A stretch of DNA of 36,448 nt from Anaerolineae bacterium (GTDB lineage Bacteria > Chloroflexota > Anaerolineae > JAAYZQ01): assembly GCA_023544525.1 (NCBI GenBank), contig JAMJFU010000014.1:1-36448 (forward strand), written 5' to 3'. Of the stretch, positions 17,810-26,900 are shown piece by piece (the first letter of the stretch is position 1; every line of letters begins with the position of its first letter). The position numbers were made by a program, and so were the translations under genes. A model generated the notes under the pieces. It saw only the letters and a program-made list of their open reading frames with translations, was not told the DNA's origin and ran no database searches.

Positions 17810-17824
17810 TGACAATGGGTGTCA
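17810..17824. promoter_or_regulatory. Inverted repeat TGACA-N5-TGTCA between divergent WYL regulator and GyrI-like gene; candidate operator
   Basis: TGACAATGGGTGTCA, perfect 5-bp arms, in the divergent promoter region. Confidence 0.45.
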
Positions 17825-17893
17825 GCTATTGTGTGATATGCTGTACATGGTCGCAAGTTAGAAGGCAGGTACTATCACAAAGGAGGTAGGAAA

Positions 17894-18358
17894 GTGACCG
17901 ATTTGGACGTGCGGATCGTCAAGATGGAGCCGATGCGGGTGGCCCGCGCCCATGGTTTTGGGCCCAGCCCGGAGCTACAGGCCATTGAAAAGATGCTGTC
18001 CTTCCTCGAATCGAAGGGGCTCAGGTTCGAAGACGTGCGCTGGTTCGGGTTCAACAACCCGGACCCCTCGCCCGGCAGCCCGAACTATGGCTACGACGTG
18101 TGGGCCACCGTGGGGCCCGAGATCGAGGCAGAGGGCGAGATCACCATCCACGAGATCCCGGCCCGGCGCTACGCAGTCGCCCGTTGCGAAGGCCTCGAGC
18201 ACATCGGCGAGGTATGGAGGCAGCTGGTCCTCTGGTTCGAGGACAGCCCCTACCGGAAGCCGCCCCACTGGCACGAGTGCCTGGAGAACCTGCTGGTCCA
18301 TCCGGATACTCCGTTTGAGGACTATGTCTTTGACCTGCACCTGCCGATCAAAGGCTGA
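17894..18358 (+). CDS. GyrI-like / AraC effector-binding-domain (SOUL-fold) protein
   Basis: VRIVKMEPMRVARAHGFGPSPELQAIEKML...GYDVWATVGPEIEAEGEITIHEIPARRYAVARCEGLEHIGEVWRQLVLWFEDS...FDLHLPIK. GTG start with AAAGGAGGTAGG upstream. Confidence 0.85.
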   Translation: MTDLDVRIVKMEPMRVARAHGFGPSPELQAIEKMLSFLESKGLRFEDVRWFGFNNPDPSPGSPNYGYDVWATVGPEIEAEGEITIHEIPARRYAVARCEGLEHIGEVWRQLVLWFEDSPYRKPPHWHECLENLLVHPDTPFEDYVFDLHLPIKG

Positions 18359-18388
18359 CCTCGCCGCCTGAGGAGAGGGGCATCGCCT

Positions 18389-18433
18389 TGCGCCCAGGCT
18401 CGATCAGACGGGCCTGGGCGCAGGTGCGTTTTT
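18389..18433 (+). terminator. Rho-independent terminator after GyrI-like gene
   Basis: TGCGCCCAGG (18389-18398) / CCTGGGCGCA (18413-18422), followed by GGTGCG and TTTTT. Confidence 0.75.
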
Positions 18434-18557
18434 CCCGCCCATTTGACCGGACATCGTCCTTGCTGTATACTTTCTCCCCCGGAGAATCGCGGAGCTGCTT
18501 CATCCTGATGCCGGGATGTCAACAACTGCAGGGATCTATGCCTGGAAGGGAGGGGTG

Positions 18558-19331
18558 ATGGTCCAATCGCAGGTGATGCACCACCTTGCCACCGAGTTTG
18601 GTCCAGGAGACGATGTCTCAATGGGTCAGTGGTTTGGCAATCCCTGTCTCAAGGCTGGCAAAAGGGTCTTTGCCGTCCTTTGGGAAGAGGATGTCGCCTT
18701 CAAACTTTCCGCACGAGCCCGGGAAGAGGCCTTGCATACGGCAGGGGCCCATTTGTTCGATCCCCAGGGCAAGGGAAGCCCAATGAAGCAGTGGGTGCAG
18801 GTCCCGGCCGACCAGTCGACGACCTGGGTCCATTTTGCCCGCCTGGCACGTGAGCATGTGGCCGGGATTGCGCAGGCAGCGAAGGACGAGATCATCTCGA
18901 GATTGGTCGAGTCTCGGAGGCAGTTGGTAGAGGCGATTCTTTCTCTATCTCGAGACCAGCGGAACAAGGTCTTTCTCGGTAGCTGGTCAGCGCTGGAAGT
19001 GGTCGCCCATCTGGTAGGCTGGGATTACACCAACCTCGACGCTGTCCAGGCGATCCTGGCTGGTGAGCGACCGCGATTTTGGGATCACTACGATCGGGAT
19101 TGGGCCACGTACAACGCTCAGTTGGTGGCGCAATACGGGCAAGAGGATTGGGCTTCCCTCGTTTTCTCTGTGCAAGAGTCACACCAGACCCTGATCCGGT
19201 TTCTGGAGAGTGTGCCCCCAGACGAGTATATCAAAACAACCAAGATCCGGACCTTGCTACGAGCCGAAGCCAAGGACGAGGATGTCCACCGGGAACAAGT
19301 CAAGGCATTGAAGGAAGGGGCACCAGACTGA
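18558..19331 (+). CDS. TfoX N-terminal/YjbR-like domain fused to a DinB/ClbS-like domain
   Basis: N-half MGQWFGNPCLKAGKRVFAVLWEEDVAFKLSARAREEAL..GSPMKQWVQVP resembles TfoX-N/MmcQ-YjbR; C-half LVESRRQLVEAILSLS...GSWSALEVVAHLVGWDYTNLDAVQAIL resembles DinB-like. Start 18558 follows GGAAGGGAGGGG; the 18516 ATG has no clear RBS. Confidence 0.7.
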   Translation: MVQSQVMHHLATEFGPGDDVSMGQWFGNPCLKAGKRVFAVLWEEDVAFKLSARAREEALHTAGAHLFDPQGKGSPMKQWVQVPADQSTTWVHFARLAREHVAGIAQAAKDEIISRLVESRRQLVEAILSLSRDQRNKVFLGSWSALEVVAHLVGWDYTNLDAVQAILAGERPRFWDHYDRDWATYNAQLVAQYGQEDWASLVFSVQESHQTLIRFLESVPPDEYIKTTKIRTLLRAEAKDEDVHREQVKALKEGAPD

Positions 19332-20164
19332 ACCTTCTGGGCGTCATCTTTGGCCTGGCCTCGGCCGCGAGCTGGGGTGCCGGCGATTTCAGCGGCGGCC
19401 TCGCTTCGAGGCGCACCAATGTCTACAGCGTCGTCATGCTCTCGCAATCCGCCGGCCTCGTGTTGCTCGCCGGGCTGGCCCTACTGCTGTCAGAGCCCGT
19501 GCCGTCGCTGGCCGACATGTTGTGGGCAGCGGGGGCCGGTCTGGCCGGAGGCCTGGCCCTGGCAGCCCTATATCGAGGCCTGGCCATAGGCCGCATGGGC
19601 GTGGTCGCACCCATGTCGGCCGTCGTCAGTGCTGCGGTGCCCGTGCTCTTTGGCCTCTTCTTCGAGGGACTGCCCGGTGCCTCTCAGATCCTGGGCTTTG
19701 GCCTTGCCTTGGGCGCGGTGTGGTTCGTCTCCCGCCCGGATGGTACTGCCGCTGCCGGCACCCCGGAGCTGGCCCTGGCGCTCCTGGCAGGGCTGGGTTT
19801 CGGCCTTTTTCTCATCGTCATCGACAGGCTGAGCTCAACGGCGGTGCTGTGGCCGCTCGTCACGGCCCGGGCGGCGTCGATCACCTTGATAGCGCTCACC
19901 GTGCTTTTCCTACGCCAGCCTGCACTGCCCGCCTGGCGGCAACTGCCCTTGATCGTGGTCGTGGGTATCTTTGACGCGGGTGGCAATGCCTTCTATGCCC
20001 TGGCGGCCCGGGCCGGGCGCCTGGACGCTGCAGCGGTCCTCTCGTCACTCTATCCGGCGGCAACGGTCCTGCTGGCTCGCTTCATCCTGGACGAACGTCT
20101 GGCGCCCCGCCAGTGGGCCGGCATCGCGGCTGCCCTTCTGGCGGTCGTGCTCATCGCTGCTTGA
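19328..20164 (+). CDS. EamA/DMT-family transporter
   Basis: LNLLGVIFGLASAASWGAGDFSGGLASRRTNVYSVVMLSQSAGLVLL...LGVV-type repeats, about 10 hydrophobic segments, C-terminal LYPAATVLLARFILDERLAPRQWAGIAAALLAVVLIAA. Apparent CTG start at 19328 after AAGGAAGGGG. Confidence 0.85.
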   Translation: MNLLGVIFGLASAASWGAGDFSGGLASRRTNVYSVVMLSQSAGLVLLAGLALLLSEPVPSLADMLWAAGAGLAGGLALAALYRGLAIGRMGVVAPMSAVVSAAVPVLFGLFFEGLPGASQILGFGLALGAVWFVSRPDGTAAAGTPELALALLAGLGFGLFLIVIDRLSSTAVLWPLVTARAASITLIALTVLFLRQPALPAWRQLPLIVVVGIFDAGGNAFYALAARAGRLDAAAVLSSLYPAATVLLARFILDERLAPRQWAGIAAALLAVVLIAA

Positions 20165-20281
20165 GGCCACCATCTCAGGCGGCGGCTCGCAGTGAAGGCC
20201 CGGGGAGGGCTGGCTGCCAGACAAGGGGTGCCTTCGAGGCATCGCCACAACGGTTCTCCAGGCTGGGGAGCCAGCACCGCC

Positions 20282-20310
20282 TTGACTTTCGCTGCCTTCT
20301 ATCTTATACT
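20282..20310 (+). promoter_or_regulatory. Putative promoter TTGACT-N17-TATACT with about 195-nt leader to pirin gene
   Basis: TTGACT 20282-20287, TATACT 20305-20310. The leader contains hairpin GTGGT-CGT-ACCAC (20391-20403). Confidence 0.55.
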
Positions 20311-20511
20311 GGCTGTGAAGCCGAGATCGCTGACGATCCGCTCATCCCCGCTGATCGTGGAGCGCTGCTGGTCCTCTCGTGGCGACAACGGTGGTCGTAC
20401 CACACTGAACAGGAGCGAAAACAGATGCCTCGGGCCAGTCCCAGCCAGGTGCCGGCGCCAGAGTAGCCCGGCTTGGCTGCCAGGCCCACACGACGTTCGA
20501 GAGGAGGGACG

Positions 20512-21432
20512 ATGAGTCCACAGATAAGAGATGTAGAGCGGATGGTCGAACCGGTGATGGTATCGGAAGGGGCGGGGGTGCGGCTGAAGCGGACCATCGC
20601 CTCCCGCAAGCTCGACTACCTGGATCCCTTCCTGCTGTTGGACCACTTTGGCTCCGACAATCCTGCGGATTATCTGGCAGGCTTTCCCATGCACCCCCAT
20701 CGGGGGATCGAGACCGTGACCTATATGCTGGAGGGCTTTGTCCGCCACAAGGACAGCCTGGGCAATGCCGGAACCATCGGGCCGGGCGATGTACAATGGA
20801 TGACCGCTGGCAGCGGCATCATGCACGAGGAGATGCCACGCCCCGACGGGAATCGCATGTATGGCTTCCAGTTGTGGGTCAACTTGCCAGCCAAGCGCAA
20901 GATGACACGCCCGCGGTACCAGGAATTCGCCGCGGACAAGATCCCCGAAGTAGAGGGCGACGGTGGCTCGCGCGTCCGGGTCGTTGCTGGTGAGGCTGCC
21001 GGCGTGCAGGGTCCGGTGAGAGAGATCGCCATCTCTCCAACCTACCTGGATGTCGAGGTCCCAGCTCGGTCTACCTTCACCCACCCGGTGGAGCGAGGCC
21101 ATACCGCCTTTGCCTACGCCTTTGAGGGCCAGGGCAGCTTTGGGCCGAACGGGGAGGTTATCTCGGCGCTATCGCTGGTGATCTATGGCGACGGAGACCG
21201 TGTCCAGGTGCGCGCCGGCAAGGAGCCACTCCGCTTTCTGCTCGTCTCGGGCAAGCCCTTGCACGAACCTGTGGCCCGCTACGGCCCCTTTGTCATGAAC
21301 ACCAGGGAAGAGATCCAGCAAGCCTTGCATGACCTGCGGGATGGGACCTTTGTGAAAGTGCAGCCGCAGACCGAGTCGGATAGCTGGTATGGCTCAGCTC
21401 TGCTCGACCGGAAAGAAGGGGATCGCGGGTGA
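20512..21432 (+). CDS. Pirin family protein
   Basis: LDPFLLLDHFG, FPMHPHRGIETVTYMLEGFVRHKDSLGNAGTIGPGDVQWMTAGSGIMHEEMP: diagnostic pirin cupin motifs. RBS GAGGAGGG. Confidence 0.96.
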   Translation: MSPQIRDVERMVEPVMVSEGAGVRLKRTIASRKLDYLDPFLLLDHFGSDNPADYLAGFPMHPHRGIETVTYMLEGFVRHKDSLGNAGTIGPGDVQWMTAGSGIMHEEMPRPDGNRMYGFQLWVNLPAKRKMTRPRYQEFAADKIPEVEGDGGSRVRVVAGEAAGVQGPVREIAISPTYLDVEVPARSTFTHPVERGHTAFAYAFEGQGSFGPNGEVISALSLVIYGDGDRVQVRAGKEPLRFLLVSGKPLHEPVARYGPFVMNTREEIQQALHDLRDGTFVKVQPQTESDSWYGSALLDRKEGDRG

Positions 21433-21737
21433 AGCTGATCGCAGATGTCAGTGTTGTGCCCATCGGCGTAGGGCTTTCCCTATCCCGCTACGTCGCCGCC
21501 TGTGAGCGCATCTTTGAGGAGGCTGGCCTGGAGTTTCAGCTCCATGCCAATGGCACCAACGTCGAGGGTGACTGGGACGTCGTCATGGCGGCCGTGAAGC
21601 GCTGCCATGAGGAGTTGCACCGCATGGGCGTGCCCCGCATCTCGACCAATATGCGCCTGGGCACCCGTACCGACCGGGCACAGACCATGGCCGACAAGGT
21701 CCAGAGCGTGGAGGACAAGCTCGCGACCGGGGGCTAG
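21429..21737 (+). CDS. MTH1187 family thiamine-binding protein (UPF0045)
   Basis: KLIADVSVVPIGVGLSLSRYVAACERIFEEAGLEFQLHANGTNVEGDWDVVMAAVKRCHEELHRMGVPRISTNMRLGTRTD. GTGA overlap with upstream stop. Confidence 0.92.
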   Translation: MKLIADVSVVPIGVGLSLSRYVAACERIFEEAGLEFQLHANGTNVEGDWDVVMAAVKRCHEELHRMGVPRISTNMRLGTRTDRAQTMADKVQSVEDKLATGG

Positions 21738-21805
21738 GGGGAGGGCTCGAACGCCCCACTCGCTGCCGGTCAGGGTGCGGCAGCGCGTGAGAAAGAAGGG
21801 ATGGC

Positions 21806-22675
21806 ATGAACCTGCTAGACGTGGTCCGGAGGTCTCCAGTCCCAGAGCCGTGGGCCGAGGGCGAAAAAATCCCGTGGCATGATCCCGGTTTCAGCCAGCG
21901 CATGCTCAAAGAGCATCTGTCGCAGCAACACGATGCCGCCAGTCGCCGCTCTCATATCGTCGAGCGACAGGTCCGTTGGATAGATGACCACGTGCTCGGC
22001 GGACGTGCCTCCCGGGTTCTCGACCTGGGCTGTGGGCCGGGGCTGTACACCAGCCGGTTGGCGCAGTTGGGCCACGAATGCGTCGGCATCGATTTTGCCC
22101 CCGCGTCCATCGCCTATGCCCGCAAGCTAGCCGAGCGAGATGGCCTCCGCTGCCGCTATATAGAGGCAGACTTACGAGACGCAGAATATGGCAGCGGTTA
22201 CGACCTGGTGATGTTCCTGTACGGTGAGCTGAACGTGTTTCGTCCGGCCGAGGCAAAGGTTATCCTCCGCAAGGCGCACGACGCCCTCGGCGATGGCGGG
22301 CAACTGCTCCTGGAGCCGCACACGTACCAGGCCGTCCGGGGGCTAGGCCAGGCGCCTGTCTTCTGGTACTCGGCGGAGGAAGGCCTGTTTTCTGAGCGAC
22401 CCCACGTCTGCCTGGAAGAGAGCTTTTGGGATGCAGAGCAGGCGGTAGCCACCGTACGCTACTATGTCGTCGACGCCGGAACAGGGGCCGTGACGCGGCA
22501 TGCGTCGAGCACACAGGCCTATAGTGAGGAAGACTATCGCGCCCTATTGGCCGGCACCGGCTTTGTGGTCGTCGAGATCTTGCCTTCGTTGACCGGCCAG
22601 CTCGAGGAGGAGCAGCGTGATTTCCTGGCCCTGGTGGCGCACAAGGGGACCGTAGCTGAGCGGGGGCCGAGATGA
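21806..22675 (+). CDS. Class I SAM-dependent methyltransferase
   Basis: ASRVLDLGCGPGLYTSRLAQLGHECVGIDFAPASIAYARKLAERDGLRCRYIEADLRD. Confidence 0.9.
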   Translation: MNLLDVVRRSPVPEPWAEGEKIPWHDPGFSQRMLKEHLSQQHDAASRRSHIVERQVRWIDDHVLGGRASRVLDLGCGPGLYTSRLAQLGHECVGIDFAPASIAYARKLAERDGLRCRYIEADLRDAEYGSGYDLVMFLYGELNVFRPAEAKVILRKAHDALGDGGQLLLEPHTYQAVRGLGQAPVFWYSAEEGLFSERPHVCLEESFWDAEQAVATVRYYVVDAGTGAVTRHASSTQAYSEEDYRALLAGTGFVVVEILPSLTGQLEEEQRDFLALVAHKGTVAERGPR

Positions 22676-23349
22676 GCCCGGTGCCAGGCAGAGCCAGCGC
22701 GCCAGCGTTGGCCAGCTCGATCGACGCCGAGATACGCGCTCTGGCGGTGCAGAATACGCCAAATGTACGGGGTGTGCGGCGAGAATATTCCAGGCGCCTG
22801 CGAGACGCAGATCCGGCCCTCGTCCTGGCCCTGGCCCGCGAATTGCTGGGGAACTACCGGCGGCGATGGGTGGCCTATGAGCTGATCGCGGAGCACAAAG
22901 GTGCCTTCCAGCGCTTGTCGGAGGCTGAGCTGCAGGAACTCGGCCAAGGCATCGATAGCTGGTCCTCCGTCGATTCGTTCGCCCGCACCCTTGCCGGTCC
23001 CGCCTGGCGGGATGGGCTGGTTTCCGACGATCTGATCCACCGCTGGGCCCATGCCCGGGACCGTTGGTGGCGCCGCGCAGCCCTGGTCAGCACCGTAGCG
23101 CTCAACGTCCGGTCGCACGGCGGAACAGGGGATGTGCCTCGCACCCTGGCTGTATGCCGCCTGCTGGCCGGCGACCAGGATGACATGGTGTACAAGGCCC
23201 TCTCCTGGGCGCTGCGGGAGTTGGTCGTCCATGACCCGGCGGCGGTCGAGGCCTTTCTCCATGAGTATGACGGCATCCTCGCCGCCCGGGTCAAGCGCGA
23301 GGTCAGGAACAAGTTGGAGACAGGCCTGAAGAACCCCCGCCAGCCCTGA
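22672..23349 (+). CDS. DNA alkylation repair enzyme, AlkD-like HEAT-repeat protein
   Basis: NVRGVRREYSRRL...RRRWVAYELIAEHKGAFQRLSEAEL..GIDSWSSVDSFARTLAGPAWRDGLVSDDLIHRWAHARDRWWRRAALVSTVALN. ATGA overlap with upstream methyltransferase. Confidence 0.8.
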   Translation: MSPVPGRASAPALASSIDAEIRALAVQNTPNVRGVRREYSRRLRDADPALVLALARELLGNYRRRWVAYELIAEHKGAFQRLSEAELQELGQGIDSWSSVDSFARTLAGPAWRDGLVSDDLIHRWAHARDRWWRRAALVSTVALNVRSHGGTGDVPRTLAVCRLLAGDQDDMVYKALSWALRELVVHDPAAVEAFLHEYDGILAARVKREVRNKLETGLKNPRQP

Positions 23350-23371
23350 GCGCGCTTTCAGGCACAGGCGG

Positions 23372-23396
23372 CCTCCGGCTTGCGCTCCGGCTTGCG
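23372..23396. repeat. Two exact tandem copies of CTCCGGCTTGCG
   Basis: CTCCGGCTTGCG at 23373-23384 and 23385-23396. Confidence 0.7.
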
Positions 23397-23409
23397 CTTT
23401 GGCCCGTCG

Positions 23410-23435
23410 AGCCCGCGACGAGTCCGTCGCGGGCT
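23410..23435 (-). other. Perfect 10-bp stem hairpin overlapping the stop codon of the GH4 remnant
   Basis: AGCCCGCGAC (23410-23419) / GTCGCGGGCT (23426-23435); no T-tract, so not a clear intrinsic terminator. Confidence 0.5.
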
Positions 23436-23637
23436 AGGCAAAGGCACCCAGGTCTGTCTCCTGCGCCGCCCACATCTCCTCGAACAGGGCGCGGATTTCG
23501 GCCGGCGCCAGAACCGCCGCTGTGAGCGGGTCCAGCATCAGCGCGTGGAGTGCCGCCGCCCTGTCCCGCTCCAGAACCGCCTGGACCATCAGCTCGTGGA
23601 CGTACATGTGTGCGGCATTTCTGGGTATTGCCACCAT
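23434..23637 (-). pseudogene. C-terminal remnant of GH4 family glycosidase (MelA-type alpha-galactosidase-like), 67 aa
   Basis: HMYVHELMVQAVLERDRAAALHALMLDPLTAAVLAPAEIRALFEEMWAAQETDLGAFA resembles the C-terminal helix region of GH4/MelA (e.g. AAMLDPHTAAELSIDDIISLCDDLI). No NAD-binding N-terminus nearby. Confidence 0.6.
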
Positions 23638-23846
23638 GATCCGTTTGCGCCTTTCTCCAGGATGGACCCGTGCTCAGGCTGCGCCTGACCCGCTGCCGGC
23701 TAGCCGATTTTAGCACAGTCGAAGGGATCTGCAAATCGGCCCCGGCTACTGTTCGGGCGGGCGCCGAAAAGGAGGTGTACAGGGCAGAGAGTGGGTAAAG
23801 CTGCCTGAAACGGATGTTAAAACTTGGCCGAAAGGCCGTTGCTCCC

Positions 23847-23875
23847 TTCACACGCCTGCTGGATTGTGGTATAAT
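23847..23875 (+). promoter_or_regulatory. Putative dnaE promoter TTCACA-N17-TATAAT
   Basis: TTCACA 23847-23852, TATAAT 23870-23875; ATG at 23902. Confidence 0.6.
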
Positions 23876-23901
23876 CGGGGCGACTCTCCGGGAAGGGGAC
23901 C

Positions 23902-26900
23902 ATGGCGGATTTCGTTCATCTGCATGTCCATAGCGATTTCTCCCTGCTTGACGGGCTGGTCAAGGTCAAGGATCTGGCCCAGGCTGCTGCCGAACTGGGC
24001 ATGCCGGCCCTGGCCCTGACCGACCACGGCGTCATGTTTGGCGTCCTGCATTTCTACCACGCCGCGAAAAAGGCGGGCATCAAGCCGATTGTCGGCTGCG
24101 AGATCTATGTCTCACCGCGGCGCATGTACCAAAAAGACGTCAAGCGCGATGCCAGGTCCACCCACCTGCTCCTCCTTGCGGAAAACGAGACCGGGTACCA
24201 CAACCTGATGCAGATCGCCACGGCTGCTCAGTTAGAGGGCTTCTACTACAAGCCCCGGGTGGACCGGGAATATCTCGCCGAACATGCCGCAGGCTTGATT
24301 GCCCTCTCCTCCTGTGGCTCGGGCGAGGTCCCTCGCTTGCTGCAGGACAACCGACCCGCCCGCGCCCGCAAGGCCGCCGAATGGTACCGCGACGTTTTCG
24401 GCCGCGACAGCTTTTTCCTGGAGCTGCAGGAGCACGACATCCCCGAGATGGAGCCGGTAAACCGGGCCCTGGTGCAGATGAGTCGCGAGACCGGCATCGG
24501 CCTGGTGGCGACCAACGACTGCCACTACGTCCGGCGCGACCAGGCCTACGCCCACGAAGTCCTCCTCTCCATCCAGACGGGCAAGACGATCAACGATCCG
24601 TCGCGGATGCGGATGAACAACGACAGCTACTATCTCAATACCGCCAGCGAAATGGAGCAGCTCTTTGGCCACGTGCCCGAGGCGCTGCGCAATACCCTCG
24701 TCATTGCCGAGCGGTGCAACGTGGATCTGGATCCCACAGGCTTTCACCTACCCGATCTCGATGTGCCCGCGGGCTACACCGAGCAGAGCTATCTACGCCA
24801 CCTGACAGAGGCGGGCCTGCAGCGGCTGTATGGCGACAGATTCCATTCTGAGCAGGTCCAGGCTCGGATGGACTATGAGCTGCGCATCATCCACGAGATG
24901 GGCTTTGACGTCTATTTCCTCATCGTCTGGGATCTATGCGAGTTTGCCCGTGAACAGGACATCTGGTGGAACGTGCGTGGTTCGGCCGCGGGCAGCATCG
25001 TGGCCTATGGCCTGGGGATCACCAACCTGGATCCACTCGAGCATCACCTCATCTTCGAGCGCTTTCTGAACCCGGGGCGGGTCACCATGCCCGACATTGA
25101 CCTCGACTACCCTGACGACCGCCGCGAGGAGATGATCGGCTATACCGTGCGCAAATACGGTGCCGACAAGGTGGCCCAGATCATCACCTTTGGGACCCTC
25201 GGCGCCAAGGCCGCGATCCGGGACGTCGGCCGTGTCCTCGACATCCCCCTTGGTGAAGTGGGTAAGGTGGCCGCCCTGGTACCAGGTGGTCCTGGCGTCA
25301 AGCTCGACGCTGCACTGGCCCAGGTCGCAGAGCTGCGCCAGCTGTACGAGGGCGTGGACTATGTCCGGCAACTCATCGACACCGCTCGGGAGGTGGAGGG
25401 CGTTTCCCGCCACGCCAGCACCCACGCGGCCGGCGTGGTTGTGACCGACAGGCCCCTGGTAGAGTACACGCCCCTGCACCGTCCCACACGCGACGCCGAA
25501 GAAGGGCTGCCCATCACCCAATATACCATGGACGTCCTGGAGGACACGGGCCTGCTCAAGGTTGACTTTTTGGGGCTGAGCACCCTGACCATCCTGCGCA
25601 GGGCCGTGGACCTGATCGAGGAGCGGCACGGCATCAGCTATACCCAGGACAACATCCCGCTCGACGATCCCAAGACCTACCAGTTGCTGTCCAGTGGTGA
25701 CGTGGCCGGCATCTTTCAGGTGGAATCCTCAGGGATGCGCCGTGTGCTTACCGCCATGCGCCCCACCGAGTTCGAGCACATCGTCGCCGTCCTGGCCCTG
25801 TATCGTCCGGGACCTATGGAGTTCATCGACGATTACATCGCCGGGCTGCGCGGTGCCAAAAGGCCGGCCTATGTGCACCCGGCCCTCGAGCCGATCCTGG
25901 GCGAGACCTTTGGGATCTGTGTCTACCAGGAGCAGATCATCCGCATCCTGACCGACATCGCTGGCTATACGCCGGGCGATGCCGATCTGGTGCGCAAGGC
26001 GGTGGGGAAAAAGATCCACGCGGACCTGGTACGTCACCGGGGTGCGTTTGTCCAGGGCGCTGATGAGCACAGCGGCATGGACGCAGAGGCTGCCAACCAG
26101 ATCTTTAACGCCTTTGAGTATTTCGCCCGCTATGGCTTTAACAAGGCCCACGCCTCCGATTACGCCATCATCACCGTCCAGACCGCCTTTTTGAAGGCCC
26201 ATTACCCGGTGGAGTATATGACGGCCCTGCTCACCGTAGAGCAGGGCAACGTCGAAAAGGTGGGCCTGTTGATCGTCGAAGCACGGCGCCTTGGGATCGA
26301 GGTCCTGCCACCCAACATCAACTTCAGCGGCATGGACTTTACCATCGAGGACCAACCTGAAGGGGTCGAGGGCCCCGCCATCCGCTACGGGTTGGGAGCC
26401 ATCAAGAACGTCGGCGAAGGCCCCGTCTCCACCATCCTCGCCGCCCGGGCGCCAGAAGGGCCGTTTCAGGATGTGGATGACTTCTGCCGGCGGGTGGACC
26501 TGCGCCAGGTGAATCGCCGCGCCCTGGAGAGTCTCATCAAGGCCGGCGCCCTGAGCCCCTTTGGCACGCGGGCCCAACTGCTGGCCGTTGTAGACCGCAT
26601 GGCCAGCATCAGCCAGCAGGCCCACGGTGCGGCCCAGCAGTATACCATGTTCGACATGCCTGCCTTTGTCGACACGGCTCGGCTGGCGGCCGACCTGCCA
26701 CAGGTCATGGACGTCTCCCGCAAGGAGATGCTGAGTTGGGAGAAGGATCTGATCGGCGCCTACATCTCTGACCATCCCCTCTCCCGCGTCTGGGCAGATC
26801 TGGAGAACTCGATCACCGTGATGACCGGCCAGATCGAGGAGACGATGGCCGGTCAGAAGGTGACCGTGGCCGGCATGGTCAACAGCGTGCGCAAGATCAT

